In this document: in pieces, positions 44,715-52,094 of the stretch
Numbering within the stretch: the stretch's first letter is position 1
How the letters are laid out: the number at the start of each line of letters is the position of its first letter
Origin: Candidatus Poribacteria bacterium
GTDB lineage: Bacteria; Poribacteria; WGA-4E; WGA-3G
DNA: 52,094 bases
Assembly: GCA_022823085.1 (NCBI GenBank)
Contig: JAJDXV010000162.1
Location: 1 to 52,094 of the forward strand
Direction: 5' to 3'
Translations under genes and position numbers: made by a program
The notes under the pieces: generated by a model
Told to the model about the DNA's origin: nothing
What the model saw: the letters and a program-made list of their open reading frames with translations, nothing else
Database searches by the model: none

Positions 44715-44774
44715 TTTGTAGTCTCCTCACTTCTGAAAAGGCTGATTGAGATTAAAAACCTTTTTTTTTGAAAT

Positions 44775-44803
44775 ATTATATCATATTTTCTACTTCTTAC
44801 CAA
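44775..44803 (-). promoter_or_regulatory. Promoter of the 75-residue protein gene
   Basis: Minus-strand TTGGTA, 17 bp, TATAAT. The -35 region lies within one of two 22-bp direct repeats. Confidence 0.65.
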
Positions 44804-44855
44804 GTAAACTGTTGAAATATGAATCGCAACCTAATTTTCTACTTTTTACCAAATA
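44785..44855. repeat. Pair of 22-bp imperfect direct repeats
   Basis: ATTTTCTACTTCTTACCAAG (44785 on) and ATTTTCTACTTTTTACCAAA (44834 on), 49 bp apart from start to start. The first covers the -35 box of the small gene's promoter, so the pair might be binding sites for a regulator. Confidence 0.5.
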
Positions 44856-44857
44856 GA

Positions 44858-44951
44858 TTATGACGCTAAAACCTCATGCAGTAAGCCTTCACTTTTCCGC
44901 TCCAGTGCCAACAATTCGTCCGTGATTTCTTTCAGGTTGGAAGTATGACCT
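44858..44951 (-). pseudogene. Second HsdS-like tail remnant, abutting the CRISPR array
   Basis: Minus-strand frame NLKEITDELLALERKSEGLL, then HEVLAS and stop. The ERKSEGLLH part matches the hsdS tail at 41029 in both DNA and protein. The frame begins within the first (leader-distal) CRISPR repeat and has no start. Its assignment to HsdS rather than HsdM rests on that match. Confidence 0.4.
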
Positions 44952-47011
44952 GTTTCAATCTCGTAATCGAGAATCTTTTCTTTTCAAGTATTATGTGGAG
45001 TAACACACTATGAACGGTGCAATGTCGTTTCAATCTCGTAATCGAGAATCTTTTCTTTTCAAGCGGCGGGGTTGGGTTTGGTCGAGGATCGCAGCTGATA
45101 CAGTTTCAATCTCGTAATCGAGAATCTTTTCTTTTCAAGTCAAACTCTTACCTCCGACGTTCGCCACTTTTATTTTAAGTTTCAATCTCGTAATCGAGAA
45201 TCTTTTCTTTTCAAGGGTGCCGTCTTCCCACCGCCCTTGTTGCCCCTTAGTAATGAGTTTCAATCTCGTAATCGAGAATCTTTTCTTTTCAAGGAAGTGA
45301 TCGGTAGTCGGCATATCCAGTTTGGACGGTTTCAATCTCGTAATCGAGAATCTTTTCTTTTCAAGTTGACGATCCAGAGCGTATGCACGAGGTCTGATAT
45401 GGAGTTTCAATCTCGTAATCGAGAATCTTTTCTTTTCAAGCAAGTGTGGTGGGTGGCGAAGATTGGCGTGTGGTTAGGTTTCAATCTCGTAATCGAGAAT
45501 CTTTTCTTTTCAAGTGTTCCACGCGTTCATGTCTGCCTTGCCTATCCTTGTGGGTTTCAATCTCGTAATCGAGAATCTTTTCTTTTCAAGGTTTGAGTGT
45601 CTCTTGCCGGGTGGCATCCATATAATGTTTCAATCTCGTAATCGAGAATCTTTTCTTTTCAAGGTCTTCATCGGTATACTCACCCATTTCGCCAGGGTAA
45701 TGTTTCAATCTCGTAATCGAGAATCTTTTCTTTTCAAGCTTTTTTCCCCATCTGCCATCAGGTAACGTGCCAACAAGTTTCAATCTCGTAATCGAGAATC
45801 TTTTCTTTTCAAGCAGGAGAATTATGAAAGTGGCCCACGGTGCTACTTTCCAAAGTTTCAATCTCGTAATCGAGAATCTTTTCTTTTCAAGCCACCCTGC
45901 CAATTTGCATCATGCGCATCCGCGCGTGTTTCAATCTCGTAATCGAGAATCTTTTCTTTTCAAGTCACGGAATCGACCCCACAGGATTGAATTCCTACTT
46001 GTTTCAATCTCGTAATCGAGAATCTTTTCTTTTCAAGGTTCTATACGTCATTATCTCACCTCAATCTTGACACGTTTCAATCTCGTAATCGAGAATCTTT
46101 TCTTTTCAAGAATTGATGGGGATACCGGAAAGGTATCAGATGACGGTTTCAATCTCGTAATCGAGAATCTTTTCTTTTCAAGTAAATTAAATCGGCAAGC
46201 GAGACGCTGTCGCCTTCCTCGTTTCAATCTCGTAATCGAGAATCTTTTCTTTTCAAGTGGCTCGAATCAACTGTACCGGAAGCGGAAACGGCTGTTTCAA
46301 TCTCGTAATCGAGAATCTTTTCTTTTCAAGTTAACCGATCTTCACGTTCAATTAAATATTCGGCAGTTTCTGTTTCAATCTCGTAATCGAGAATCTTTTC
46401 TTTTCAAGCGTATCAGCATTAGCTTCCTCAATTGTATCCATATTGTTTCAATCTCGTAATCGAGAATCTTTTCTTTTCAAGTGCCGTCATCTTCGCAGAT
46501 ACCGGCTGGGAACGTCAATCGACCTACGAAGTTTCAATCTCGTAATCGAGAATCTTTTCTTTTCAAGTATGGACACATTGCGTCAAATTCACAACGACGT
46601 ACGGAGTTTCAATCTCGTAATCGAGAATCTTTTCTTTTCAAGTATAATACATAACAAACGATAACGTAAACAAACGATGTTTCAATCTCGTAATCGAGAA
46701 TCTTTTCTTTTCAAGTTCGTCAAATCGAACGACGTGCAAAGACGATCGCGATTTTAGTTTCAATCTCGTAATCGAGAATCTTTTCTTTTCAAGTATATTA
46801 TCATTTTTTGTCGTTGACCGTTGACCTTGTTTCAATCTCGTAATCGAGAATCTTTTCTTTTCAAGCTGAAGAAGAAGCACTTATTAAATTAATTGACCAC
46901 CGTTTCAATCTCGTAATCGAGAATCTTTTCTTTTCAAGAAACGTTTCGACGAAGACAAAATCGCACCAAATCGCGTTTCAATCTCGTAATCGAGAATCTT
47001 TTCTTTTCAAG
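44952..47011 (-). CRISPR. CRISPR array, 28 repeats and 27 spacers, transcribed leftward
   Basis: A 37-nt repeat (plus strand GTTTCAATCTCG...TTTTCAAG) occurs 28 times, all copies apparently identical, with spacers of about 35-41 nt and a period near 75. It holds a short palindrome, TCTCG-TAAT-CGAGA. Read on the minus strand it ends in ATTGAAAC, the usual 8-nt 5' handle left by Cas6 in type I and III systems, so the crRNA strand is minus and the leader is at the right end, next to cas2. Both end repeats are intact. I saw no spacer matching the rest of the window by eye. Confidence 0.97.
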
Positions 47012-47327
47012 TCACCCGTCCATCGGAACCCTTGCTATACGTGCCTTAACCATAGGCGTTTCTGTGACCGTCGATTTTCTGCTCAACCACATAAGGCAGA
47101 TATATTCCAGTGAATGGATAAAAGCACGGTTCATAAGGGTTCTAACCGTTCTGTGAGGGTACGGGATTTCTTGGTCTCCTTCCGCTCACAGAAATAATTT
47201 CAGAACTTACGCAAGATCAGTTTGCTTACTTGCAGGATTGGAAGATAGGAAGGTTGGAAACGTGGAGGAAGTTCCGCCCTCCTTCCAGTTGTTCAAGTAA
47301 AAAAAGAGTTGCGCGTAAGTTACAGTA
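47012..47327 (-). promoter_or_regulatory. CRISPR leader region
   Basis: About 315 bp between the promoter at the end of cas2 and the first-transcribed repeat; no coding frame. The part near the array is mixed sequence with short A/T runs. The part near cas2 contains a GGAAG-rich tract (47229-47285). New spacers should be added next to 47011. Confidence 0.6.
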
Positions 47328-47356
47328 ATTCTATACAATATAAGACTGTTTGTCAA
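47328..47356 (-). promoter_or_regulatory. Promoter for the CRISPR leader, embedded in the cas2 3' end
   Basis: Minus-strand TTGACA, exactly 17 bp, TAGAAT. The -10 box overlaps the cas2 stop codon (TAG at 47331-47333). It points into the leader and array. Confidence 0.7.
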
Positions 47357-47603
47357 GTCCTTTTTTTACACCTATCCGAGCAATCTGTTTCTCACAAGCG
47401 GTGCAGAGGTGGTAAAAGGTGATTGTATCCTCTTGCAAATCAATGACTTTCTCTAAGCGATCTTGGAGTCGCAAAAGGGCACGCCGATCCGTGTTACACT
47501 CGAATACGCTAAACTGGATGCGGCTCCCAAAATCTTTGAGTATTTTAGCGACTTTGTTCCGACGCTTGTCGTCGGTAATATCGTAAGCGACAGTGTAATG
47601 CAT
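47331..47603 (-). CDS. cas2: CRISPR-associated endonuclease Cas2
   Basis: 90 residues from ATG 47603, chosen for its strong GAGGAGG site; upstream in-frame codons lie in the GGAAG low-complexity tract. Ferredoxin-like fold signatures: HYTVAYDITDDKRRNKVAKI with Asp8, GSRIQFSVFEC and a C-terminal ITFYHLCTACEKQIARIG. It forms the integrase core with Cas1 for spacer acquisition. It lies between the cas4-cas1 gene and the array. Confidence 0.93.
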   Translation of the reverse strand: MHYTVAYDITDDKRRNKVAKILKDFGSRIQFSVFECNTDRRALLRLQDRLEKVIDLQEDTITFYHLCTACEKQIARIGVKKGLDKQSYIV

Positions 47604-47739
47604 CGACAATTCCTCCTCAGGTTTAGAGTTTCCACAAAATCCATTCACTCCTTCCAATCTTCCAACCTTCCACTTCTGTCTCCTCTCTTCCGCCTTCCAG
47701 TCTTCCAACCATCCACTCTTTGAATCTTCCACTGCTCTT

Positions 47740-49377
47740 CTATCGAACCGTCAGTGGCGTATATTGCTCGATTTCGCCTGTCAAGTATTTCGCGAGGAGC
47801 CGGACTTGCAATTCCATTGCTCTGCGAAATGTGAGTTTATATTTGAAGACAGGATGCGTAATCGTCTCATTTTTCCGGGTTTCGTAGGCTGCATAGAACA
47901 CTTTCCGCCGGTGATCTTTAAGAAACCATCCACCGTGCGACTGTCTGAAATCTTCGGGTTTGATGCGTTTGTTGTTAATCAACGTAATCACGACAGAGTC
48001 TGCGATAATGGACCGGAATTCCTCCATCAAATCGAGGGCGAGGCACGGTTTTCCGTACTTGAGTTGGTGAAAGAACCCGATATAAGGGTCTAACCCGACT
48101 GTCTGAATCGCTGAGATGAGATCCGCTGTGAGTAACGAATAGGCGAAACTCAGCAGGGCGTTGGTTGGGTCTGCTGGTGGACGACGACTTCGGCGTTGGA
48201 AATCAAATCCCATCTCTGATTTCAGCATAAAGTTGAATGCTTGGAAATAAGCGGCGGAAGCGTTGCCTTCTATGCCCAACAATTCCGAGAGTTCTGTCGC
48301 TTTTTGAATCCCCTTTTCCATCTTTTGTATCGCTTTAATATTCGTGAGCAGAGGTTCCATCGCTGAATCTGTGGCATCTGTGGACTGCCATTTCCGGCGT
48401 TGGAGCATCAACCGCATATTTGCCACCTTTCCGCGTACAAACGCTTTAGAGAGGTCAAGGCAAGCATCGGGATCATTCGCGACCTTATGTTGGGCACATC
48501 GTAAAAGTGAGTTGCGGGACACCTGCGGTGTCAATGCGCCGTGGTAGCGTCCATAAGCGGAGAGAAAGACAACAGGGATTCCTTCGTGTAGGAGTGTTTG
48601 CATCGCCGGTGTCGTGAGGTTAACGTTCCCAGAAATGACGACCTGTCCCAAATGAATGAGTGGGATGTCTCGGAGGGTTTCGTTCTCTTTGACAACGAGG
48701 AGACGTTCACCTGTTTTCTTGATGGCACATCCTTGTTCATCAACGTACAGCACATTGTCAATACCGAGTGCGGGTTTGATGCGTTTCGGTCGCTCATCTA
48801 ACTCGTGCAGATAGGCGATCTCATCGGGTAGGCAAATCGGACGGACACTGCAACCGTTGCAACGGTTATCGTGTACCGGTTTCGGAATCTTTTTGGCATT
48901 CAATAGGGCGCGTGCTTCCGACACATAGCGGCGTGTTGTCTCTCGAAGTTCGGCATCAAACGGGACCTTTCGGCGGCGTTTGGAACCGATATAGAAGATA
49001 TAACCGTGCGGAATTGATACCCCCGTTTTTTCTTCTAACAAGAGTCCTTGCAGACAGAGTTGTACCTGATCGTTAAGCCAATTGCCTGTACCTGCCTTCT
49101 TGAATTCAACTGGATACGGGATGCCGTCTTTCTCTTCAACGAGGTCGGTATAACCAGAGACACCGAGCGCGTCAGACGCGAGATATTGCCGTCGCGAGAT
49201 CGTTTTATCGCCTTTGCGTCGATCGGTTACGGCTGTGTGGACGTGTTCATGTTTAATTTTTCCTTCTTCAACATGATCGTTGATTACCTGATGCCCTTCA
49301 ACAGATTCATAATAGAACCGCCGAGGACAAAAGACGTAGGTGTTTATTTGCGAGATGGGGATATAATTCTCAGACAT
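47740..49377 (-). CDS. cas4-cas1: Cas4-Cas1 fusion protein
   Basis: 545 residues. Residues 1 to about 195 are Cas4: Cys17 (VFCPRRFYYE), nuclease residues Asp78 (GYTDLV), Glu91 and Lys93 (VEFKK), and the iron-sulfur cysteines Cys173, Cys176 and Cys182 (RCNGCSVRPIC). Residues about 205-545 are Cas1 with the metal-binding Glu370 (GIEGNASAAYF), His437 (GFFHQLKYG) and Asp449 (LALDLMEEFR). All catalytic positions are present, so it should trim and insert spacers with Cas2. Such fusions are known in several subtypes (for example I-G and V-B), so the subtype is not settled by it. AGGAGAG precedes the ATG. Confidence 0.95.
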   Translation of the reverse strand: MSENYIPISQINTYVFCPRRFYYESVEGHQVINDHVEEGKIKHEHVHTAVTDRRKGDKTISRRQYLASDALGVSGYTDLVEEKDGIPYPVEFKKAGTGNWLNDQVQLCLQGLLLEEKTGVSIPHGYIFYIGSKRRRKVPFDAELRETTRRYVSEARALLNAKKIPKPVHDNRCNGCSVRPICLPDEIAYLHELDERPKRIKPALGIDNVLYVDEQGCAIKKTGERLLVVKENETLRDIPLIHLGQVVISGNVNLTTPAMQTLLHEGIPVVFLSAYGRYHGALTPQVSRNSLLRCAQHKVANDPDACLDLSKAFVRGKVANMRLMLQRRKWQSTDATDSAMEPLLTNIKAIQKMEKGIQKATELSELLGIEGNASAAYFQAFNFMLKSEMGFDFQRRSRRPPADPTNALLSFAYSLLTADLISAIQTVGLDPYIGFFHQLKYGKPCLALDLMEEFRSIIADSVVITLINNKRIKPEDFRQSHGGWFLKDHRRKVFYAAYETRKNETITHPVFKYKLTFRRAMELQVRLLAKYLTGEIEQYTPLTVR

Positions 49378-49724
49378 GCTAATCTCTCCTATTTAAGGGA
49401 ATGGAAGGGTAGAAGAACGGGAAGGATGGAAGGGTGGAAGAGTATGCCCTGGCCTTTACTCCTAACCTAAAGGTTGGAGGGATGGAAGAGGGTGGAAGAT
49501 CAGAAGGGTGGAAGGCTGGAAGAATGCATGGACGGGTGGAAGATTGGAAGGGTGGAAGATAGGTAGATCCCAACCCTCCGATCTTCCTGTCTACCCATCA
49601 TCACACATCCAACATTCCTATCTTCTTGTTCTTTACCTTCCAATCTTCCATTCTTCCCGGTTTCCTCTTTCTTCCGATCTTCCATTCTTCCCGCCTTCCT
49701 CCTTTTTCCCAGTTTTCTGTTGTT
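49378..49724. repeat. GGAAG/CTTCC low-complexity tract forming a large imperfect inverted repeat
   Basis: The left half (about 49392-49569) is rich in GGAAGGNTGGAAG words; the right half (about 49580-49722) is rich in CTTCCNNTCTTCC words. The halves could pair into a long imperfect hairpin in the transcript between the four-helix-bundle gene and cas4-cas1. Similar tracts occur at 47229-47285, 47641-47735, 50226-50280 and 50331-50399. No gene is seen. Confidence 0.75.
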
Positions 49725-50189
49725 CTATTCGTCAATTTGGTTTAGAATGTAAGTGATTTCGTCTTCACGGAGAAAGAGCTTATCATCCCATTCGCCTTTC
49801 TTTTGTTTTGCTTGTAGGGATTCGATCTGACGCAGCAGTGCGTTTTCCATTGCATAATGTTGTTCGTCAATTGCGTCAAACGTCGCTTCTGAAAATTGTC
49901 TGGCTCGATAGCATGCGTAGCATCGGGAATACACCTCGCCCGCGGATGCCAGCGCAACGTTGAGGAAGTAAAGATACTCCTTCAAAGAACGTCGGCAGTA
50001 GCCTTCAGCGATGTTGGCAGATATCGACGATCCAGCATCTAAAATTTGCGCGATCAAACGATACGGAGAACCTGGAATTTCTTTCACTTTCTCAGATAAG
50101 AAAGCGTAGAGTTCAATCGCCATTTGCCACGTTCTCAACTTACGATATCCACGGTTTACATTCTTTCGACGTTCCAACCGCCCGTCCAT
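49725..50189 (-). CDS. Four-helix-bundle protein (S23/23S rRNA intervening-sequence protein family)
   Basis: 154 residues from ATG 50189, chosen because AGGAGG lies upstream and because the longer frame runs through low-complexity sequence. YRKLRTWQMAIELYAFLSEKVKEIP and RLIAQILDAGSSISANIAEG with CRRSLKEYLYFLNVALASAGEV are the hallmarks of the family. Its biochemical role is poorly known; members are often found in mobile or variable DNA. Placed between cas6 and cas4-cas1 and flanked by GGAAG tracts, it looks like an insertion into the cas operon rather than a Cas protein. Confidence 0.85.
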   Translation of the reverse strand: MDGRLERRKNVNRGYRKLRTWQMAIELYAFLSEKVKEIPGSPYRLIAQILDAGSSISANIAEGYCRRSLKEYLYFLNVALASAGEVYSRCYACYRARQFSEATFDAIDEQHYAMENALLRQIESLQAKQKKGEWDDKLFLREDEITYILNQIDE

Positions 50190-50397
50190 ATCTATCCTCC
50201 TAAATCTATAAATGACTAAAAAGTGAAAGAATGGATTCCATTTTTCCATCCTTCCACCCTTCCGCCTTCTTCCATCCCTCTCCCTGAAAAATATAAACAT
50301 TGACAATATTGATAGAAGAAGGTGAAACCTTCCAGTCTTCCAATCTTCCACCCTTCCACCTTCTTCCCTCCCGATACTCTTCCATCCTTCCGCTCTG

Positions 50398-51225
50398 CTA
50401 TATTCTTCTCGTCTGTCCCATCCCCATTGTCGTTTTATAGCCGGTGCCGCAATAGAAGGCAAAGGCTGCTAAGCAGTTCGCTGTTCGGAGCAGATGTTCA
50501 TCAAGCGAATCTTCGGGATAGAAAACACACGCACAGGTGCCAACCCACCCGACTTCAATATGTTTTCCGAAGTCGAGTTTCCGAGATTCTGTGTTTATGC
50601 TGGTTACTTGTCCGTATTCGTCAATAAAAGCGAGGATTTCGGTTTTGTCAAATTTTATAGGTGCGAAGGCGTTCCATTTATTCACCCAACTCTGATAGCA
50701 TCGGAGGAGGTCTACATAAGCCTCGTTTCGGGTTTCCTGTCCGCGCGGTGTCATTCTACGGAACGCTGTCGGTGAATAGAACCGGAAACTCATCCGGGTA
50801 TCCGGTTTTGCGGCTTCGACGAGTTCGGCGTAGGTTTCGCTTTTGCCCCAGCTGCGTTCCTCTGTCGCGTGTGAGACCATCTGTCTCACCTGAAAGACGG
50901 CTTGTCCCAACTGGATGGGTGGCATTGTGAGCGTCAAGAACGCTTTCCCGAAGTGCTGGAACAGTTCGTCATCAAGGAACGTGAATCGGAGTTTGCACTC
51001 GGTGCCTGCTCTGATGTGACGGAGGTTACCGCGTTTCTCCATCTTCCCGATAAGTGGCGAGACGGTAAAGGGTTTCTGTGCTGCGTGTGCGTGAACGGCT
51101 TCCGCGACCTCTGGGTTGCTCTTTTTGAGGATAGAGAGGAACGCTGCGTGGGCGTGGTGTCCCATCGTTGGACGCAGTGTTACATCGGTTTCCGGTATGA
51201 GTGAGATTTGTGTGCTGATCGGCAT
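50398..51225 (-). CDS. cas6: CRISPR pre-crRNA endoribonuclease Cas6
   Basis: 275 residues. Cas6 landmarks are an N-terminal RAMP strand with GHHAHAAFLSIL (residues about 22-33; a His here is a candidate catalytic residue), FTVSPLIG, LRFTFLDDE, and the C-terminal Gly-rich loop GTGYKTTMGMGQTRRI (about 260-275). It cuts the repeat transcript upstream of the ATTGAAAC handle. The AAGGAG site overlaps the stop of the preceding gene (TAAGGAG), so the two genes are translated together. Confidence 0.88.
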   Translation of the reverse strand: MPISTQISLIPETDVTLRPTMGHHAHAAFLSILKKSNPEVAEAVHAHAAQKPFTVSPLIGKMEKRGNLRHIRAGTECKLRFTFLDDELFQHFGKAFLTLTMPPIQLGQAVFQVRQMVSHATEERSWGKSETYAELVEAAKPDTRMSFRFYSPTAFRRMTPRGQETRNEAYVDLLRCYQSWVNKWNAFAPIKFDKTEILAFIDEYGQVTSINTESRKLDFGKHIEVGWVGTCACVFYPEDSLDEHLLRTANCLAAFAFYCGTGYKTTMGMGQTRRI

Positions 51226-51237
51226 ATGTGGGTCTCC

Positions 51238-51891
51238 TTATGTTGTGGTAATTTGATTTTTCTCTTTCCATTTGCCTTGCAACTCTGCATGAATTAGAAA
51301 CGCTTGGGAGCCAAGGATTAACTGATATTCCTGTTGGTGTCCGTCCCCAAAAGTTACGTTCAGTGGATAGGAAAATTGCCCCTTCGTTTCAAGTATATTA
51401 TTGAGAACATGTCGATTCTCGGTTTTCGATAAAAGGCATGTAATATATCCTTTTTTCTTTAAGACATCCTGAATCTCAAGTTTAACAATCCCATTCTTCA
51501 ATCCTAAACGTAAATCTTTCAATGCTGTGGGACCCCAGCAGTGTTGGCGTTCAAATGACTCTTGATCAGACCCACCGGCATCATAGTTAAATTGAACATA
51601 GTCTCGTGGTGTCTTCAAACGATTAGCTTGCACGAAAAGCTCACAATAATTCCCCCAATCTCCTGTGAGTTCGTGATACTTTTCTTTTGTCGGAATAATG
51701 TTAAAATCACAGTGCGATAAGACATGAAACAGGTCATATTCGGTATGCTTAGCAGTGTTCTGAAAAATATAATTTGGATCATAGATACCACAACGGATGC
51801 CGACATCCGAACCGCGAAAGTTGAATAGAGATTGGATCGGGATGTATTCCCGCTCAGCGTGTTCAACGATCTTTGAACTATTGTTTTTCAC
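51238..51891 (-). CDS. Unrecognised gene coupled to cas6, 5' end cut by an IS element
   Basis: From a GTG at 51891 it codes 217 residues, but the same frame stays open and protein-like upstream (GELETFEKLPKEKEKIILAT) to about 51954, where IS3-like sequence begins and a stop soon follows. The true start is therefore lost and the GTG has no ribosome site. Visible features: EHAEREYIPIQSLFNFRG, IRCGIYDPNYIF, LTGDWGNYCELFVQANRLKT and a beta-rich end. I know no family for it. The gene order and the TAAGGAG overlap with cas6 mark it as a member of the cas operon; it could be an effector-module or accessory protein. Confidence 0.6.
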   Translation of the reverse strand: MKNNSSKIVEHAEREYIPIQSLFNFRGSDVGIRCGIYDPNYIFQNTAKHTEYDLFHVLSHCDFNIIPTKEKYHELTGDWGNYCELFVQANRLKTPRDYVQFNYDAGGSDQESFERQHCWGPTALKDLRLGLKNGIVKLEIQDVLKKKGYITCLLSKTENRHVLNNILETKGQFSYPLNVTFGDGHQQEYQLILGSQAFLIHAELQGKWKEKNQITTT

Positions 51892-51991
51892 AAGTGTTGC
51901 AAGTATTATTTTTTCCTTTTCTTTCGGTAACTTTTCAAAGGTTTCCAGTTCACCTGTACTGCCATCGGTTTTTTAGACCACTGTCTAAACC

Positions 51992-52015
51992 AAGATTGTG
52001 CTATAATACAATCTT
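51992..52015 (+). promoter_or_regulatory. IS promoter with an inverted repeat around the -10 box
   Basis: TGCTATAAT (extended -10, 51999-52007) lies between AAGATTGT and ACAATCTT, a perfect 8-bp inverted repeat that could be an operator or an mRNA hairpin limiting transposase expression. Confidence 0.5.
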
Positions 52016-52032
52016 ACTGAAAGGAGAAACCG

Positions 52033-52094
52033 ATGGCGAAACGAAAACGCAGAAGATTCACGCCCGAGTTTAAAGCGGAGGTCGTTCTTGAGGC
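52033..52094 (+). CDS. IS3-family transposase OrfA, 5' fragment
   Basis: AAGGAG, then ATG, then MAKRKRRRFTPEFKAEVVLE, the typical start of an OrfA helix-turn-helix subunit, cut by the right window edge. OrfA with OrfB makes the transposase by frameshifting in this family. Confidence 0.8.
   Translation, partial: MAKRKRRRFTPEFKAEVVLE

Larger units (their letters stand above)
51955..52094 (+). mobile_element. Left end of an IS3-like insertion sequence
   Basis: Begins at about TGTACTGCCATCGG (terminal TG as in IS3 elements), followed by a promoter and the start of an OrfA transposase; the rest is outside the window. The exact boundary is inferred from where the neighbouring protein frame ceases. 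Confidence 0.65.

Noticed and set aside
45135..46880. Long ORFs on both strands through the CRISPR array (repeated SRNRESFLFK and LEKKRFSITRLK)
   Set aside because: They are translations of the CRISPR repeats, not genes.
47012..47327. Leader as a coding or structured RNA gene
   Set aside because: No coding frame or recognisable RNA family was seen; a leader role fits its place and the promoter.
47604..47732. N-terminal extension of Cas2
   Set aside because: It consists of the GGAAG low-complexity tract, and the strong GAGGAGG site lies at the internal ATG.
50190..50462. N-terminal extension of the four-helix-bundle protein
   Set aside because: Low-complexity sequence; AGGAGG marks the ATG at 50189.

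Overview
The window looks like a chromosomal segment of an uncultured environmental bacterium. Several gene families typical of Candidatus Poribacteria and similar marine or sponge-associated lineages occur together: a phytanoyl-CoA dioxygenase-like protein, ThuA, a sulfatase-fold hydrolase, a Gfo/Idh/MocA dehydrogenase, a lactonase-type amidohydrolase, secreted WD40 proteins, Rpn nucleases and many short dispersed palindromes. This lineage call is inference from gene content; the window holds no rRNA or tRNA gene. Promoters are easy to read: many genes have a TTGACA-like box, a 16-18 bp spacer and a TATAAT-like box.

Layout. 1-5.1 kb: accessory DNA with the end of a type I specificity subunit (hsdS), a small membrane protein, and a tight minus-strand operon of a C5-cytosine methyltransferase, a GHKL (MORC/MutL-like) ATPase and a methyltransferase-like protein. 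5.3-11.1 kb: housekeeping genes (leuB-like dehydrogenase, a SAM methyltransferase, ychF, and the coupled tyrA-cmk-plsC operon). 11.4-15.7 kb: two TPR proteins. 15.9-25.5 kb: a tandem family of secreted WD40 proteins. One is fused to a trypsin-like protease, one is split by an in-frame stop codon, and one ends in an unrelated C-terminal domain; a ferredoxin-NADP reductase gene lies among them on the other strand. 25.5-31.8 kb: argH-pyrF-sulfatase, a MazF-type toxin-antitoxin pair, a lone antitoxin-like gene, and phytanoyl dioxygenase with ThuA. 32-39.5 kb: amidohydrolase, malate synthase G, an unrecognised DNA-associated-looking protein, a Gfo/Idh/MocA dehydrogenase and hflK-hflC.

39.6-45 kb is a decayed defence island. 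It holds two copies of an hsdR N-terminal remnant next to an Rpn nuclease (one intact, one truncated), two hsdS-like tail remnants, and an apparently intact ATPase (DUF3696-like) plus PIN-domain gene pair. 45-52 kb is a CRISPR-Cas locus: 28 repeats, cas2, a cas4-cas1 fusion, a four-helix-bundle gene, cas6, and an unrecognised gene coupled to cas6 whose 5' end is cut by an IS3-like element running off the window. No interference (effector) genes are visible. The repeat's handle sequence, the strand of the cas genes and a consensus promoter overlapping the cas2 stop codon all indicate that the array is transcribed leftward on the minus strand, with its leader at 47.0-47.33 kb.

The best candidates for undescribed biology are the unknown gene coupled to cas6, the methyltransferase/GHKL/methyltransferase-like triad, the ATPase-PIN pair with an apparently leaderless message, the WD40 cluster with its changing C-termini, and the dispersed hairpin family whose stems differ but still pair.
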